Assembly: GCA_032622095.1 (NCBI GenBank)
Contig: CP136066.1
Location: 117,637,319 to 117,701,318, forward strand
Direction: 5' to 3'
Length of the DNA: 64,000 nt
Source of the DNA: Siphonodentalium dalli
Lineage: Eukaryota; Mollusca; Scaphopoda; Gadilida; Siphonodentaliidae
A program made the position numbers and the translations under genes. Shown one piece after another: positions 10,601 through 25,600 of this stretch. Under the pieces are notes generated by a model. It ran no database searches. It saw nothing but the letters and a program-made list of their open reading frames with translations, and was not told the DNA's origin. Every line of letters starts with the position of its first letter. Position 1 is the stretch's first letter.

Positions 10601-13600
10601 ATAAACCTATCAAATAGTGTTCATTAATAACCCTGGTTCAAGAGTATAAGGGTTAATTAATTAAAACCAAAATACATACATATTAAGATAGTGCTAAGGA
10701 AAACCTAGGTACCATAAGAAATATGAGGTAAATCAGAAGAAACATATTTTACTTATTGCTTTGGATGGCAGTCTGTGAAAGGGTTAATTATTTCTAAACC
10801 AATCAACCAATCGGTACCAAAAACTATACATGTGAGGGTTGTGTGTCATCATAAACCTACATATCAAATATGAACACAATCGGACAAAAAAGACTTTGGT
10901 TACAACAATCGGATAGATCATGCCTATGTGCGGATGCAAAGTGTTAATAATTTCTAAACTGCAATAAAGAGTCATCAGTCTTCCCTCTACTGGAAATAAT
11001 TAATAACAAACACCCAATTATGTTTGGAAACCAGCCACGACGAGCGACTCTCGTGAAACCAGCCACGACGAGCGACTGTCCCGTTTATTGATCGTAAAGG
11101 CAGACCTGACCACGTTAAGCATATAGTTACGTACAGCCCCAGTAACGACGGCGTCCCCACCGGCCAGAAAAACCGCCATTCTTATTTCAAATTTTTTTAT
11201 ATGGCGGAAATCTGTAACCAGTGCCTTTGTGGAGCCCGTCTACAGGGTGAGAGGCTGGTCCTCATCTCGATATGATTGTGTATATTCATGTTGTCATGAG
11301 CCCCAATTTTTATATTGTCTGATACTCAATATTCAACAGTATGAATATGACCATAAACTTAAAAGTTATCTCTACCTTACCATGAATAATCAGCACATGC
11401 TGTATTTAGTTATCGACTTATCGTCCCTTGGAAATAAAACATTGTGACCAACATGACATGAATACACGAAAGTATATCCTAAATGCATATATATATATAT
11501 GTATGCAAGAAACCTACGCTGTAAGTAATAAACGTCTGAATATGTCATGAGAAACTTCTGTGCGCTAGACCTAAGCTAGATTTGCTGAACCCAATTCAGT
11601 TTTAACGATACAAACAGAAACCAACTACTCGCACAATGCGATTTATAATGAATCGTCTGTCAACATTCAAGATGCTTATCGTGTCTGAAATTTATATATA
11701 ACATTGTCGGATGTTATTTTGAATTACTTTACATCCGGTCTTAGAAACTTGTATGTACAATAATTTTTTTAACCAAAATTATTGTTAGGAAGTTTACGGA
11801 ACGAACGTCGTTCTAGAAATGATTCACTTCTCTGAACACGTGACCTCCCTTCGCTGTCGCGAAGCCCCATTGACTGTTACCACGTCACCTGTTCATAAAC
11901 AACCATAATTCCACCCAATCGCGGAAACCCTCCGTTTCCCGCGCTGTCTAATTATGTTAACCCGTATCGCCAAGACAAATGTTTTTCTCTATTACTACGA
12001 AACGCGAAAAACTATTAGTCACAGTTTGACAGATGATAAACAGGTCTGCAAGGCACCAGTGGTATCAGGTGTCCATAGCTATAAATTGTCTCATTCAATA
12101 ACACAGTGCTCAGTGGGGTCATTTTCTCTTAAAACTTTAATAGTACATGGCAAACAGGTATGAATTATAAAGGGCCATATCTCTGTTAAAATATATCGGA
12201 TCAAATCCATATTCGAACTTGATCTGTATTTAGGGGGTCAGGAATTCATATACCAATTTTTTTTGGTGTCGATCAGATGAAAAATGTTTGCCTCATCCTT
12301 GCTTGGATGAATAGTATTTAAAATAAGAGTGGATAGGGTTAACTAAACATTACCACAGTCCATACAGACGAAGAACGTGCTAAGAAAGACCTATGTAAGA
12401 AATATGAGGCAGATCAGAAGAAAATTGTTTGACTTAGATGCATCAGATAGCATTTGTGTGCAGGATTAATTATTTTCTAAACCGATCAACCAATCGATAC
12501 CAAAAATATACAGGTGAGGGGTGTGTCATCATAAACCTACATATCAAATATGAATACAATCGGACAAAAAACACTAGCATCGGACAGCACATGCCCATGT
12601 GTGGATGCAAAGTGTTCATAATTTCTAAACCGATCAACCGATCGATACCAAAAACTATACAGAGGGGTGTGTCATCGTAAGCATTCACATGAAATTTGAA
12701 CACGATCCGATAAAAATTATTCGAGTAATCGAATCGGATAGCAAGTGTCTACGGACAGACGGACGGACGGACGGACAGACGGACATACGGACGGACGAAC
12801 GACGGATGGTTGATCCGGACGTCGGCATTATGTGTACCATACATGGTATGGGTACACATAAAAAGTGTATTGTCTGAACCCATATGTAACAATTCCACGC
12901 TGCCCAGATTGTACGAACCAATAAATTAATTAACTAAGCCCCCTTAAATATATCCCAGACATTAATTCAATTACCAAATCTTATGCTCGAAACATGATTC
13001 AATATTCAAAATATTGCCCGTCTCATGTTGGTTCCTCTTACACATGACACAATTCGAACTGCACTAAACGTGCAGCCAGAGGACAGTATACCCCAATCTT
13101 CGAGTGTATGTACTGAAAGAAGTCATGCATGTGCGTTTGAATTAGACCATTTAAAATACCATTATATAGTGGGACTCAAACTATCATCCATGCATATATA
13201 GCATTCCGTCTTCAGATTTCAAGTAAATACACATACAATATACCGATACGAAAATAGTTACCTTGGTGACATGAGCATGAACCATGACATGCAGATTAGG
13301 GCGTGACATTGCTGGTCGCAAGAACACCCTGGAGGAACTTCCGCGCACGCCACCGTCGATGTTCTTCTGAGTCTGACCGAAAGCTAGATGATAAAAACAG
13401 TATATATGTGCTGGAATTCAATACACCTTTTAATGGCAATGTCCTTTCAATCGTGCTATGTGAGTTGTGTCCACTATCCGGCAATGGTTCCGGAAGAAGG
13501 GGGCAGAGTAGCAGCTGTGCCTTCTGCGTGCCCTCCACCATATGCGGGGGGGGGGGGGGGGTAATCAAAACAAGGTAAAACATGCCGATCAAGATTCGAT

Positions 13601-16600
13601 ATCCTTAAAATGGCAGAAAATTAGGAGAAAATGAACATTTGTATTGTTTAAATGTGAAATAGATCAAATCTGGTAGTTTATTATATTATCAGTATGAACT
13701 GAATCATTGTCAATGAATTTATATTCTGTTTTTGTAATCATTGTTTTCTCTATATTTTGACAATTTTGACATTTTTGCAATTAAAAATGCTGCCTGTATA
13801 TATCTATTATATCTATATAGCTTGCCCTCTGATGCTTCAGCGATTCCCCTGCTGGCGGGCAAGATCGTTTTTCTAAACAAATCTATCTATCCAGTGCATT
13901 TATGGGAAACAAGGGGTACGCATCTAAGATGCTTTTGTCGAGTTTTTTGGCAGTCGAACCAAACTTCTGCCAATAAGGTGCACAGCTCCGGGGGGGGGAA
14001 GTCGGACGGTGGTACATTATTGCAATAGACCTATATACCAAATATCAATTGAATCCATTAATATTTCATTGAGTAATCGCACTAACGGTGATAAAATTGT
14101 TATTAAAATAGACAAACTAAGACCCATAACTCCGGAAAAAAAATTCTGACAAACCAGGTTTTCGAACTCGTCCGAGATATTGTTGCAAGAGACTCATATA
14201 CCAAATATTGTTTAAATCGGTTAATATTTCATCGAGTTATCGCGCTAACGGTGATAACATTGCTAAAAATAGACAAACTAAGACCCATAACTCTGCGAAA
14301 AAAAATTCGGACAAACCTGGTTTTCGAACTCGTCCGAGATATTGTTGCAGGAGACTCATATACCAAATATTGTTGAAATTCGTTAATATTTTATCGAGTT
14401 ATCGCGCTAACGGTGATAAAATTGCTAAAAAATATACAAACTAAGACCCATAACTCCGGAAAAAAAATTCGGACAAACCTGGTTTTCGAACTCGTCCGAG
14501 ATATTGTTCCAAGAGTCTCATATACCAAATATTGTTTAAATTGGTTAATATTTCATTGAGTTATCGCGCTAACGGTGATAACATTGCTAAAAAATAGACA
14601 AACTAAGACCCATAACTCTGCGAAAAAAAATTCGGACAAACCTCGTTTTCGAACTCGTCCGAGATATTCTTGCAAGAAACTTATACACCAAATTTTTTTG
14701 AAATTGATTAATATTTCATTGAGATATCGCGCTAACGGTGATAACATTGCTAAAAATAGACAAACTAAGACTCATAACTCTGCGAAAAAAAATCGGGCAA
14801 ACCTGGTTTTCGAACTCGTCCGATATATTGTTGCAGCAGACTCATATACCAAATATTGTTTAAATCGGTTCATATTTCGTCGAGGTATCGCGCTAACGGT
14901 GATAACATTGCTAAAAATAGACAAACTAAGACCCATAACTCCGCGAACAAAATTCGGACAAACCTGGTTTTCGAACTCGTCCGAGATATTGTTCCAAGAG
15001 TCTCATATACCAAATATTGTTTAAATTGGTTAATATTTCATTGAGTTATCGCGCTAACGGTGATAACATTGCTAAAAATAGACAAACTAAGACCCATAAC
15101 TCTGCGAAAAAAAATTCGGACAAACCTCGTTTTCGAACTCGTCCGAGATATTCTTGCAAGAAACTTATACACCAAATTTTTTTGAAATTGATTAATATTT
15201 CACTGAGATATCGCGCTAACGGTGATAACATTGCTAAAAATAGACAAACTAAGACTCATAACTCTGCGAAAAAAAATCGGGCAAACCTGGTTTTCGAACT
15301 CGTCCGATATATTGTTGCAGCAGACTCATATACCAAATATTGTATAAATCGGTTCATATTTCGTCGAGGTATCGCGCTAACGGTGATAACATTGCTAAAA
15401 ATAGACAAACTAAGACCCATAACTCCGCGAACAAAATTCGGACAAACCTGGTTTTCGAACTCGTCCGATATATTGTTGCAGAAGACTCATATACCAAATA
15501 TTGTTGAAATTAGTTAATATTTCATCGAGTTATCGCGCTAACGGTGATAAAATTGCTAAAAAAATATACAAACTAAGACCCATAACTCCGGGAAAAAAAT
15601 TCGGACAAACCTGGTTTTCGAACTCGTCCGAGATATTGTTCCAAGAGTCTCATATACCAAATATTGTTAAAATTGGTTAATATTTCATTGAGTTATCGCG
15701 CTAACTGTGATAACATTGCTAAAAATAGACAAACTAAGACCCATAACTCTGCGAAAAAAATTCGGACAAACCTGGTTTTCGAACTCGTCCGAGATATTGT
15801 TGCAAGAGACTTATAGTGTGGTCGTTGAAGCAGAATTTGGGGATCAACCCGGAATAAATTGGATACAAGCTGATTTTGGTGTCATTCGACGCGGAAAAGC
15901 CTCAGGAACAACATATCCAAAATCCGCAAAAATCCGCTGTAGGGAAACTTTGTTATCCAAGATGGCGTCCAACATGGTTGTCTATACTACATCAGTTCTC
16001 GAAACAAGTCATTATACGATATATTGTGGCATCGGAATTACGCCGTTATACCAGTTTGTGTTCAATTATAGTACGGGAGCGAATAGAGTGACACGCACAG
16101 AAAATCATACAATCGTGGCCATGAAATGGCTGTCAAAATGGCCACAACTGCAAGCAATACAACAAATAAAGCAACATATTGGATAACCACATAGGAGTGA
16201 AAATATGTATTGATAATATACAAGTCGGTTGTTGAATATCTTTAAAGGTACACACATCAGTAAACAGATCCATCTGAAGGATTTATCGGCCACTGCACCG
16301 CAAATCAAAACCCAATGATTTGCGTCTTTAAAGTTTGGGTGTTCTGCTTATCCAACATCCAATTGTCGGGCCAAAAATAATAATATCGGACATGCAACAC
16401 ACGAACTAATGTTTCGCCTCACAGTTCATGGTAGTTTCATTCGGCATGATGATTAATTATTGAATGTAACGCCGAAATTTAATTGCACACTCTAGCGGTC
16501 TAAATGTTAATTATATTTCCGGAATTGTCAACACTCCCGGTGATATTAAACAATTCATATTTGTAGCAATGCTTATTATACTGTAAAGAAACAACTCATA

Positions 16601-19600
16601 TCTTCAATAAATTAGCACCGCGTCTCACCAGATCAAAGAGACGGTACAACACACATTGTATGTAAGACTAATTTTCATGCTGCTAACAAACCGTGTTCTT
16701 AGTAGACAATTTTTTTCAACTTACTTCAATCACAACTTTACAACTGGAATATGCAGCTACGCAATGCACACTATTAGTTTTCAGTATATTTTTGTTTTAA
16801 AATATCTTACAATTACCACCCATATAATCATGCTAAATATCGAGTGATCACCGTTTAAGATGTTATTTCAACGTTCAACATTCACGCAATAGTATTAATT
16901 GTGGCTCTGTGTGCAGCAGCTATGTGTAATATTAGGGAGAAGGAGTAAACGTGGTGATGCGGTTAAAGAAAACGTAGTAAGTTTCGCGTAGATGTGGCCT
17001 TGGTGATTAAACCAAATATAATTTCCAGGTATAAACACAGTCTTTGTCACAGAGTATGTAGGCAATTTTGCAAAGTTTAGAATTTAATGACGATAGTCTA
17101 TGGTACTCCTTCGTATTTTAATAAATTTAGTTCATGGTATACCACCATGCATTCTTGAGATAAAAGCGAAATATTCGTGTTTTATCACTTGATCTGAGGC
17201 AACTATGACTACTATTTTGAGACACGGACAATAGAATATACGCATTTTACCCAGTACTATATGAATATCTTTCATACCGTTTTATATCAGTTAATTTTTA
17301 AAGGTTTCATGCTGTAGATATCAAAATAAATGATGATCGGTCACATTCGTGAGACTGCTCGGCGTACACATTTTTCTGCTTCTAGAAAAAGGTCTCATAG
17401 TCAATACATATCTACTAAATCCCATTTAGTTGTTTAATTACACATATATTACACGATTCAAGATAAGCAGTACAGAAAAAACTGCGTTATGTTTCCGTTT
17501 CTGGGCGTACAAAAGTCAAGATTTAACCGTTTCATAAGACCCTGGTTTCGCTTGCTCTCTCGTGAGATACATCAGAGATAATTCGTACATCTCTAATCAA
17601 AAGTTTCCCTTATCCTCTGCAATCATTCTTCCTCGCATAATTCGTGAGTTTGTTCACTCGTATAGGACTAGCTCTTCAATTTTGCACAACATGTAAATTT
17701 CATTCGATTTTGTCCATTTTGGAGGCCATTTTGGGAAATACATTCTACAGATATGGCTTACGACAAAGCATTGTTTGTATATATTTCAATTTATTACGCA
17801 TTTGGCATTAATTGGAGCACCTACCGCAGAAATTCAGTATTTTGCGATAACAACAGACCTTATGGATCCTGAATTTTCCCATGAGCGGATTTTTGCGGAT
17901 TTTGGATATGTTGGTCCTGGTGTTTTCCCGCGTCGAATAACACAAAAATCAGCTTGTATCCAATTTATTCCGGGTTCAACTCTCCAACGACCACACTATT
18001 ATACACCAAGTAATGCACTTATTCGATTTAAAGATGCACGGCGGTTTTTTAATAAAAGATTACGTTTCCACGAAAGGACATATAAACGAGATTTGATGCT
18101 CGATATCGAAATAAATAGTAAGAATCCAAACTCATTCTGGGAATCTGTAAATAAATTAGGCCCCAAACGAAAAGTGATGACACCCGATGAGGTTTATAAT
18201 AATGATGGATCAGTCACAAGCGATATACAAACAGTAATGGGTAAAAGGAAAACAGACTTTGAACAACTGTAAAACCCCAAACAGATAGCAGGGCAGTTTA
18301 ATGATATCTTTTATCAGGAAATTTTAAAGGAAGAATCGTTTATAGAAAATAAATGTCTAGACCCACTCTATGACCATAACACGCGGCTAAATCGAGCAAT
18401 TACAATTGAGGAAGTAGAAACTGTCATTAACAATGCGAAAAATGGCAAAGCTTTTGGTCTAGATAAAATTCCATATGAATGCCTAAAATGTGATTCAGTA
18501 AAACCTATTTTACATTGTCTTTTCAACTACATGTTTGATACAGGATTACTACCATCCAATTGGAGACACTCGATCATTTGTCCTATTAAAAAAAACGGTA
18601 ACCTTGACCCACGTGTTCCCCTAAATTATCGTGGAATCTCCCTTATACCAGCATGTGGCAAATTATATAGCAGTCTCTTGAATAACAGACTTATTGAATA
18701 CCTGGATATGCATCAATTGTTGGAAGACGAACAAAATGGTTTTCGACCAAAGAGGTCCTGCTTGGACAACATTTTTGTACTGACATCTTTAATACGAGGA
18801 AAACGTCAATTATTTACAACTTTTATTGACTTCAGTAAAGCCTTTGATCGAGTAGACAGGAATATGTTATTATATAAACTTTTAAAAATTGGCGTAGATG
18901 GCAACATATATCAATCCATTAAGAGCATGTATCGAACAACTTATTCGTGCGTTCGTGTAAATGGTCGAATATCTGACAAGTTGAATGTAATTTTGGAGTA
19001 AAACAAGGTGACAGTCTCTCATCGACACTTTATAATATTTTCGTTAACGATTTGATTTCTGAAATAAAAAGGTTGAATATTGGTGTATCACTAGATGAAT
19101 GTAAAGTATCTTCCATAATGTACGCAGATGATATTGCGTTAATTGCTGAAAACGAAGCAGACATGCAGACAATGCTTAACACCGTCGAATCATGGTGTCG
19201 AAATTGGCGTATGACAGTCAATCTGAATGAAACTAAAATTGTACATTTTAGACATAAAAACAGAATAAAAACAAACTATAATTTCTTATTCCAAAATCAG
19301 AGAATCGAAAAAGTGGATCAGTATAAATATCTCGGAATAATTCTCCATGAACATGGTAGTTTTGATACAGCAGCTGAAACATTAGCTAAATCATCAGGCA
19401 GGGCATTGGGAGCGTTAATATCGAGCGTCCACTCTTATAGAGACATAGGTGTCAAAACGTACCTGAAAATATTCTTGACCTGTGTGTGACCAGTTATGGA
19501 TTATGCATCCGCTATTTGGGGATATCGTAAATACTCATGTACCGTATCGAGCGTTAAGATACTTCCTTGGGGTCCACAGATTTTGTCCGCTTTTAGCTGT

Positions 19601-22600
19601 AAGTGGGGAATTTGGTATTCATTCGAATCAAGTCCGAAGATGGCTTAACATGGCAAGACTATGGAATTATTTTATACACATGCAAGATGACAGATTAGCA
19701 AAAATGGTTTTTCTTTGGGATCTCACGAATAATAGCGATGGATGGTGTGCATCATTTAGTAGTGTTTTGTCGGAAATAAATATGACAAGCACCTTTGAAA
19801 ACCTACAGATATGTAATATACATGACCTCGAACGAGAGCTTTCCGCATTTAAACAGAAAACTTGGATTGAAAAAAATGACATATGTACCAAAGCTACGCA
19901 CATACAGACTCTTTAAGAAAAATTATGCTATTGAAAAATATATTTCCATGAATATGGATAAGTCCCACCGCTCCATACTTGCACAATTTCGATGTGCGAT
20001 TTTACCTCTGCGGATAGAAACCGGTCGTTTTAGAAACGAGAAAATCGAACAAAGAATCTGCATTATGTGCAGCTCTGACAAAGTTGAAGACGAAAAACAT
20101 TTTCTTATGTATTGTCCCTTTTACAATGACATCCGGATGTCTCTTTTAAATTCCGTCCCAAGATATATTAACGACATGTTTAAAACAGACCACATTGACG
20201 ACTCTTTTGGTGAGCTAATGTTATTTCCCCGACAACTAGCAAAATTTATTTTTGATGCTTTTATGCGAAGAAAACGATTCATATAATGCATATACAGGTA
20301 AATTATAAACCAAACGTATCAACATGTAAGAATACAAAATATATAAACCCGAATATCTCCAAATTGTGTAAGATTAAAATGAAATTCTCTACTTTATATT
20401 CTCTTTATATCATCACTGAGGATAGTCCACATGTGTTGGACCAAACCATATACATACTTATACTATTAAGCGTGACATATAGGCCCTATATATGGGCCGG
20501 GTGCTAATTGTAATTGAAATATATATATATATTAATGATTTATGTATTGCACATGTCACGTTAATAAATGATTATCTCTCTCTCTCTCTATAGTAATCGT
20601 GTGAAAAATATTTAGTTATCACAATGTGTCAACAGGATTGGTGGAGGATGTTAATATTTTTGAGCAAATAAACCAAATGACCCTCACTATGCAGGTTAGG
20701 GTGTGTTATCATAAACTATGCCAAGAACTATAAACATAATTAATGGAAATATTTGAGTCATGAAATCGGATAGAATGTGGTTAACCTTACCCAAACTAAT
20801 GAACTGATAAACACAAAAAGTCTATAAAAAGCATGTCATTGGATTTAGAAACCCATACAATAAGTCAGTCTCTAATGTCATGAACCTGTTTCAACAAAGG
20901 GGTTAACTTTAATTTTGTACAGAACACAGAATGGACTAGAGAGTCATCAATCATGGTGTGTGTGATAGAGTCTGAGAGTCCCGAGAGAAATTTTATTAGT
21001 GTTGAGAGATTTGTTTGGTCAGGTGTTCTGGTTCAACACATGAGAGTCCATACAGGAGAGAACCCCTATCACTGTGATATGTGTCTAAAGATATTTGACT
21101 CTGTGAGCCATGGTATTTATCTAATGTTCAGCTGAACAAAACTCATTTCCAATAATACACTGGCTGTGTAATAAGATCTCCTCTTCTAAGCTCACAGTGC
21201 CTGCAGGCATTAATTACATTATCAGTTACTTGAATTTTAAATGGCCATAACTCTGTTAAAATATACCAGATCAAACTCAAATTTGAACCTGATCTGTATT
21301 TTGGGGCGAGGACCAAATGTACCAAATTTGGTGCTGATCAAATATTTAAGTCAACACAGCTTGGATGAATTCTATTTAAAAACAAGAGCAGAAAGGGTTA
21401 ACTAAACGATACCAAAAACCATACAGATGAAGAACGTGCTAAGAACAATCTAGGTAAGAAATATGAGGCAGATCAGAAGAAATATGTTCAACGTATTGCA
21501 TCGGATAACATGTGTGTGAAGGGTTAATTATTTTCTAAACCGATCAACCAATCGATACCAAAAACTATACAGGTGAGAGGTGTGTCATCATAAACCTACA
21601 TATCAAATATGGACACAATCGGACAAAAAACACTTTGGTTATAGCATTGGATAGCACATGCCCATGTGTGGATGCAAAGTGTTAATAATTTCTAAACCGG
21701 TCAACCGATCGATACCAAAAACTACACAGGTGAGGGGTGTGTCATCATAAACATGCACATAAAATTTGAATTGGATCCGATAAAAAATTCTCGAGTAATC
21801 GAATCGGATAGCAAGTGTCTACGGACAGACGGACGGACGTACGGACGCTAAGACAGACGGACGGACGAACGACGGATGGTTGATCCGGACGTCCGCATTA
21901 TGTGTACCATACATGGTATGGGTACACATAAAAAGGATCAAGAAAGGCGAAATTGATAATATTTTGTGCAATAAATTTGTCAAAATTAGGTAAAATACTC
22001 AAATTATGGCTTTTCAAGGACGTTTATAAATAAAATAAACTCCATTTCAAAACCCATTCCATTTATATATCCATTTTGTTGAGTAAACTTCTGAGTACAG
22101 AACAGAAAACATTTTCCAGATATATACGTTGAGTATTTTTCAAGTTATGTGCCTCCAGAATTGGTAGTTTGTCTATTTTCAGAGTCTCAATTTCGAAGAA
22201 TTAGCTAAAATCCATATTTTATGGTCTAGTATTTTCAAAACTACGGAACAATGAAGGGATATCTTGCTGTCGTATTAGTTTCAACACGATATTGTACACA
22301 CAAATTATGCATCTATGGTTGAGAAGATAAAAATATTATGGGATACACATTTTGTTTAATATATTTGTCCTCTCAATCATAGATGCATATAGAAATATTT
22401 TTTTATGCACAATCTAGAGAGGAAATTACCAAAACAACAATAAATCCTTACATTTTTCTTTAGATTTTAATATAAGAGACCATACAAAATGGATTTTAGC
22501 TAATTTTGAGATATTGAGGTTCTGAAATTTGATCAACTCCCAATTTTGGACTCAACGTATATGGGAAAGGTTTTCTGTTTTGTAATCTACAAAATGGATA

Positions 22601-25600
22601 TAATGTAAGACCTTGTGAAATAAAGTTTTTTTAAATAAAAATTCTTTTAAAACTTGAGTATTTTACCAAATTTATTTCACAAAATTCATCAATTTGGCCT
22701 TTCTTGATTCTTTTTTATTTTTAGTATGTTGTTTGTGATGTGTTAATGTACTTATTCCCACTCATAAACTTTGTGTTGCAATTAGTTTGAGGTGAAGCCA
22801 TAAATGCACTGGACAACAAATGAGGACTCATAATTAAACGGCATCATGGCGGCATGCAATAATTGCAGAAACTATACATGACAACGTAGCCATTTCCATG
22901 AGCAAATAATCGCGTGATGCAACGAATTCGTGCGCATATGTTGACCAAACTGACAATATCAACCACCAGCCTCCGGAAATTTGGAACACCGAAAAGACCG
23001 TGTATACCCATCGGAGCACAATCCGGGATATTTTAAGGACAAAACATATCGAAACTAGAATGCACTCACTGGAGCTGCCTATACACTTGCGCTCACTCCC
23101 AAAGTTGTCATGTTTGTACGTGGCGTCTGTCCAACAAATGTTTGAACCACGGGCACTGGGAGCTCTTTCGAGAGACCGCTAACGAATCTACACATCATAT
23201 TTCAGTTTGCATCGCTGTGTGTGCGGACAGAAAAATCCCTATTATTTCCAGTTGCTCCTTGCACAACTGATGGTCTTACACGTTGATGTTTGACATATTT
23301 TTAGAACACATATAGACATCGCTCATATTACGGGCGTGGAGGCGATTGGTTGCTGATGGTGTAATTATATATGTACCAATTGGATTAAATTACTAATTTG
23401 ACTAGAATGATTTGTGTCCATTGCACTTTGAACAGCGGTAAAACAAAATCAAAATCACTGGGTGCGAACTTCGACGCGAGAAAGTGTTCGCGTTCAATAA
23501 ATGCTACGATTCGCGTGCGCGAAGCTCCGGTGCAGTTCCGTTATGAAAGGTTTTTGTCTGCCATTTTATGAAGTGAACCAACACGAGACAGGACCACAAA
23601 CTGAATAGTGATGACTACTGAAGATAATACTTCCATTATAGAATAACTGCGTAATCGGAAACCGCACTGAAGCTGTGATATAAAGTCGTGACTGTTTCCC
23701 CATTGGATTATCATGTAAAAACATACATGCAATTAAATTTTCCTCCTCGCATCGAATTAAGCATTTTATGAAATATACGATATTGAAAGCTCATTATTTA
23801 CTGAAAGAAAATATGTTTACTATAATACGAAACGAAACGTTCAAAACTATATGTTATGGTGGTAAGATCAAGATGAATATGCCATACTTAATGGTATTAG
23901 ATGTACTCACCCATTATGTCACCTGCGTTAAAGTCGTCAACCTTTTCTCCAAGTTCTTTAGCTGCGTCCAGAAAAGCTTTGGTGATTAATGATGGTCTGT
24001 CGTTCGTAATTTTCATAGGCCCGGTGTTTGACCTATATCCTACAAAGGGCAGTTGGTTCGGGTAAACAGAAACAAGACAGTCAATGGCTGTGGGGTCGCT
24101 TATCAGACTGCAAAGACTGATAAGACTGGGACTCTGGAGATCAAAACAGTCAGCACTTTTCATAATCACTTTAATTGAAGTAGATTTAAACAGGATATGT
24201 GGCTAGAGAGACTTCAAGTATGTAGATTGGTGAAAATCCACCTTGAAATTGCCAACTGTACACTACTGATCACCCCTCCCTCCAGCTCATCAAGTCCCCT
24301 CCCGACCGGGCTCCAGACTCCCAAGTCTTAGGTTGGAATTTCACAACCGACACCTCAAACTTTCTCAATTGTTGGAAATTTCCAATCTCACAAGCGCCTT
24401 TTTCTAAAACCATTTAGAAATGTTTGAAGCCCAATTATCCATGGACCCAAAACACAATACATGTATGTCAGACCAATCAGTCAGGTGGTTCCAAGGTAGA
24501 TGTTTTAATGAATTTGGTATTTCGATGATTTTATTAGACACAAAAGTGTTAACTCCCCATAGCCTGCCATTTCTTGACAGGTTGACCTCATTTTAACAAA
24601 TCTGAATCTCAGTCACTAAAGGATCCTCCTGATTCCTCCATACTATATGTAAGCTAAATAGTCCAAACTCTCTTGAGAAGACATTTTAAGAATTACTATA
24701 GAGACATATAGTTATGTCCCTGGTCCCACCCTATTTAACCTGGTGACCCCATCTGAATAAATTTGAATCCCAGACACCAAAGAACCCTTCATACATATCA
24801 TAAATATCAATAAATAGACCTGATGGTCCTTGTGAAGGAAACATATTAAGAGGGAAATTGTCCTTCGCTTGGCCCCTATTTGACCAGGTGACCCCATTTA
24901 AAAAAATCTGAATTGCAGTCAAGGAAGAACATTCCATTCTATATAAGCCAACTAGTTCTTGCAAACATATTTTAAGAATTACTATGTAGTGAAATAGTTA
25001 AGTCTCTTGCTCTGCCCTCTGACTTTTTGATCCCATTTTCACAAATCTGATAAGGATAAGATTTAAGTTCCCCAGTTGAAGTTGGTGATATTCACCCATT
25101 GGGGAATATAGAAACTTCCTAGAAGGGAAATTTAACTAACAACAATGTAAATTTGATACTATAGATACTTCCCAGAAGATGAGGCCTAAGCAGAATGAGG
25201 TCTCCAGAGGGTGAATTTGGTGATGCTAGCCCGCTGTGCGGAATAGCATCACAAAAAGCGTGTCTGTTCCTACATTGTGCATGTCTGGCCTCAATCAACA
25301 CAATGTATTATACAATCAAGCCTTGATATAGTGTGATAGTGTGTCTGTCATTTACAGAATGAGGTCCCCAGATGGTGAATTTAGTGATGCTATCCCGCAC
25401 AGCGGGCTAGCATCACTAAATTGACCCTCTGGGGACCTCATTCTGATAAGGCCCTCAACTGCTATGGAAGACCTAGAATAATATTGAAGTTCCCCAGTTG
25501 AAGTTGGTGATGTTCACCCATTGGGCACCTCATTTATGAATTTTATCTTCTGCAAATTAGGGGATATAGAAACTTCCTAGAAGGGAAATTTAACTAACAA

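Noticed and set aside
12438-12921. Short overlapping frames over the family A element
   Set aside because: Both strands are open over the same repeated core and CGGA tract; the same happens in other copies.
13296-13592. 98-residue minus-strand frame over exon 5
   Set aside because: It reads the exon in the wrong phase. The correct phase gives the GMC family block [13 protein letters not shown] and joins exons 4 and 6 exactly.
14208-15517. Long plus-strand frames in the 161-bp satellite
   Set aside because: The same peptide fragments recur shifted from one frame to the next with each monomer; no domain, and opposite-strand frames are equally open.
20953-21135. A functional zinc-finger gene
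   Set aside because: Only one linker and half fingers are present, with stops on both sides and mobile-element modules around them; called a captured fragment instead.
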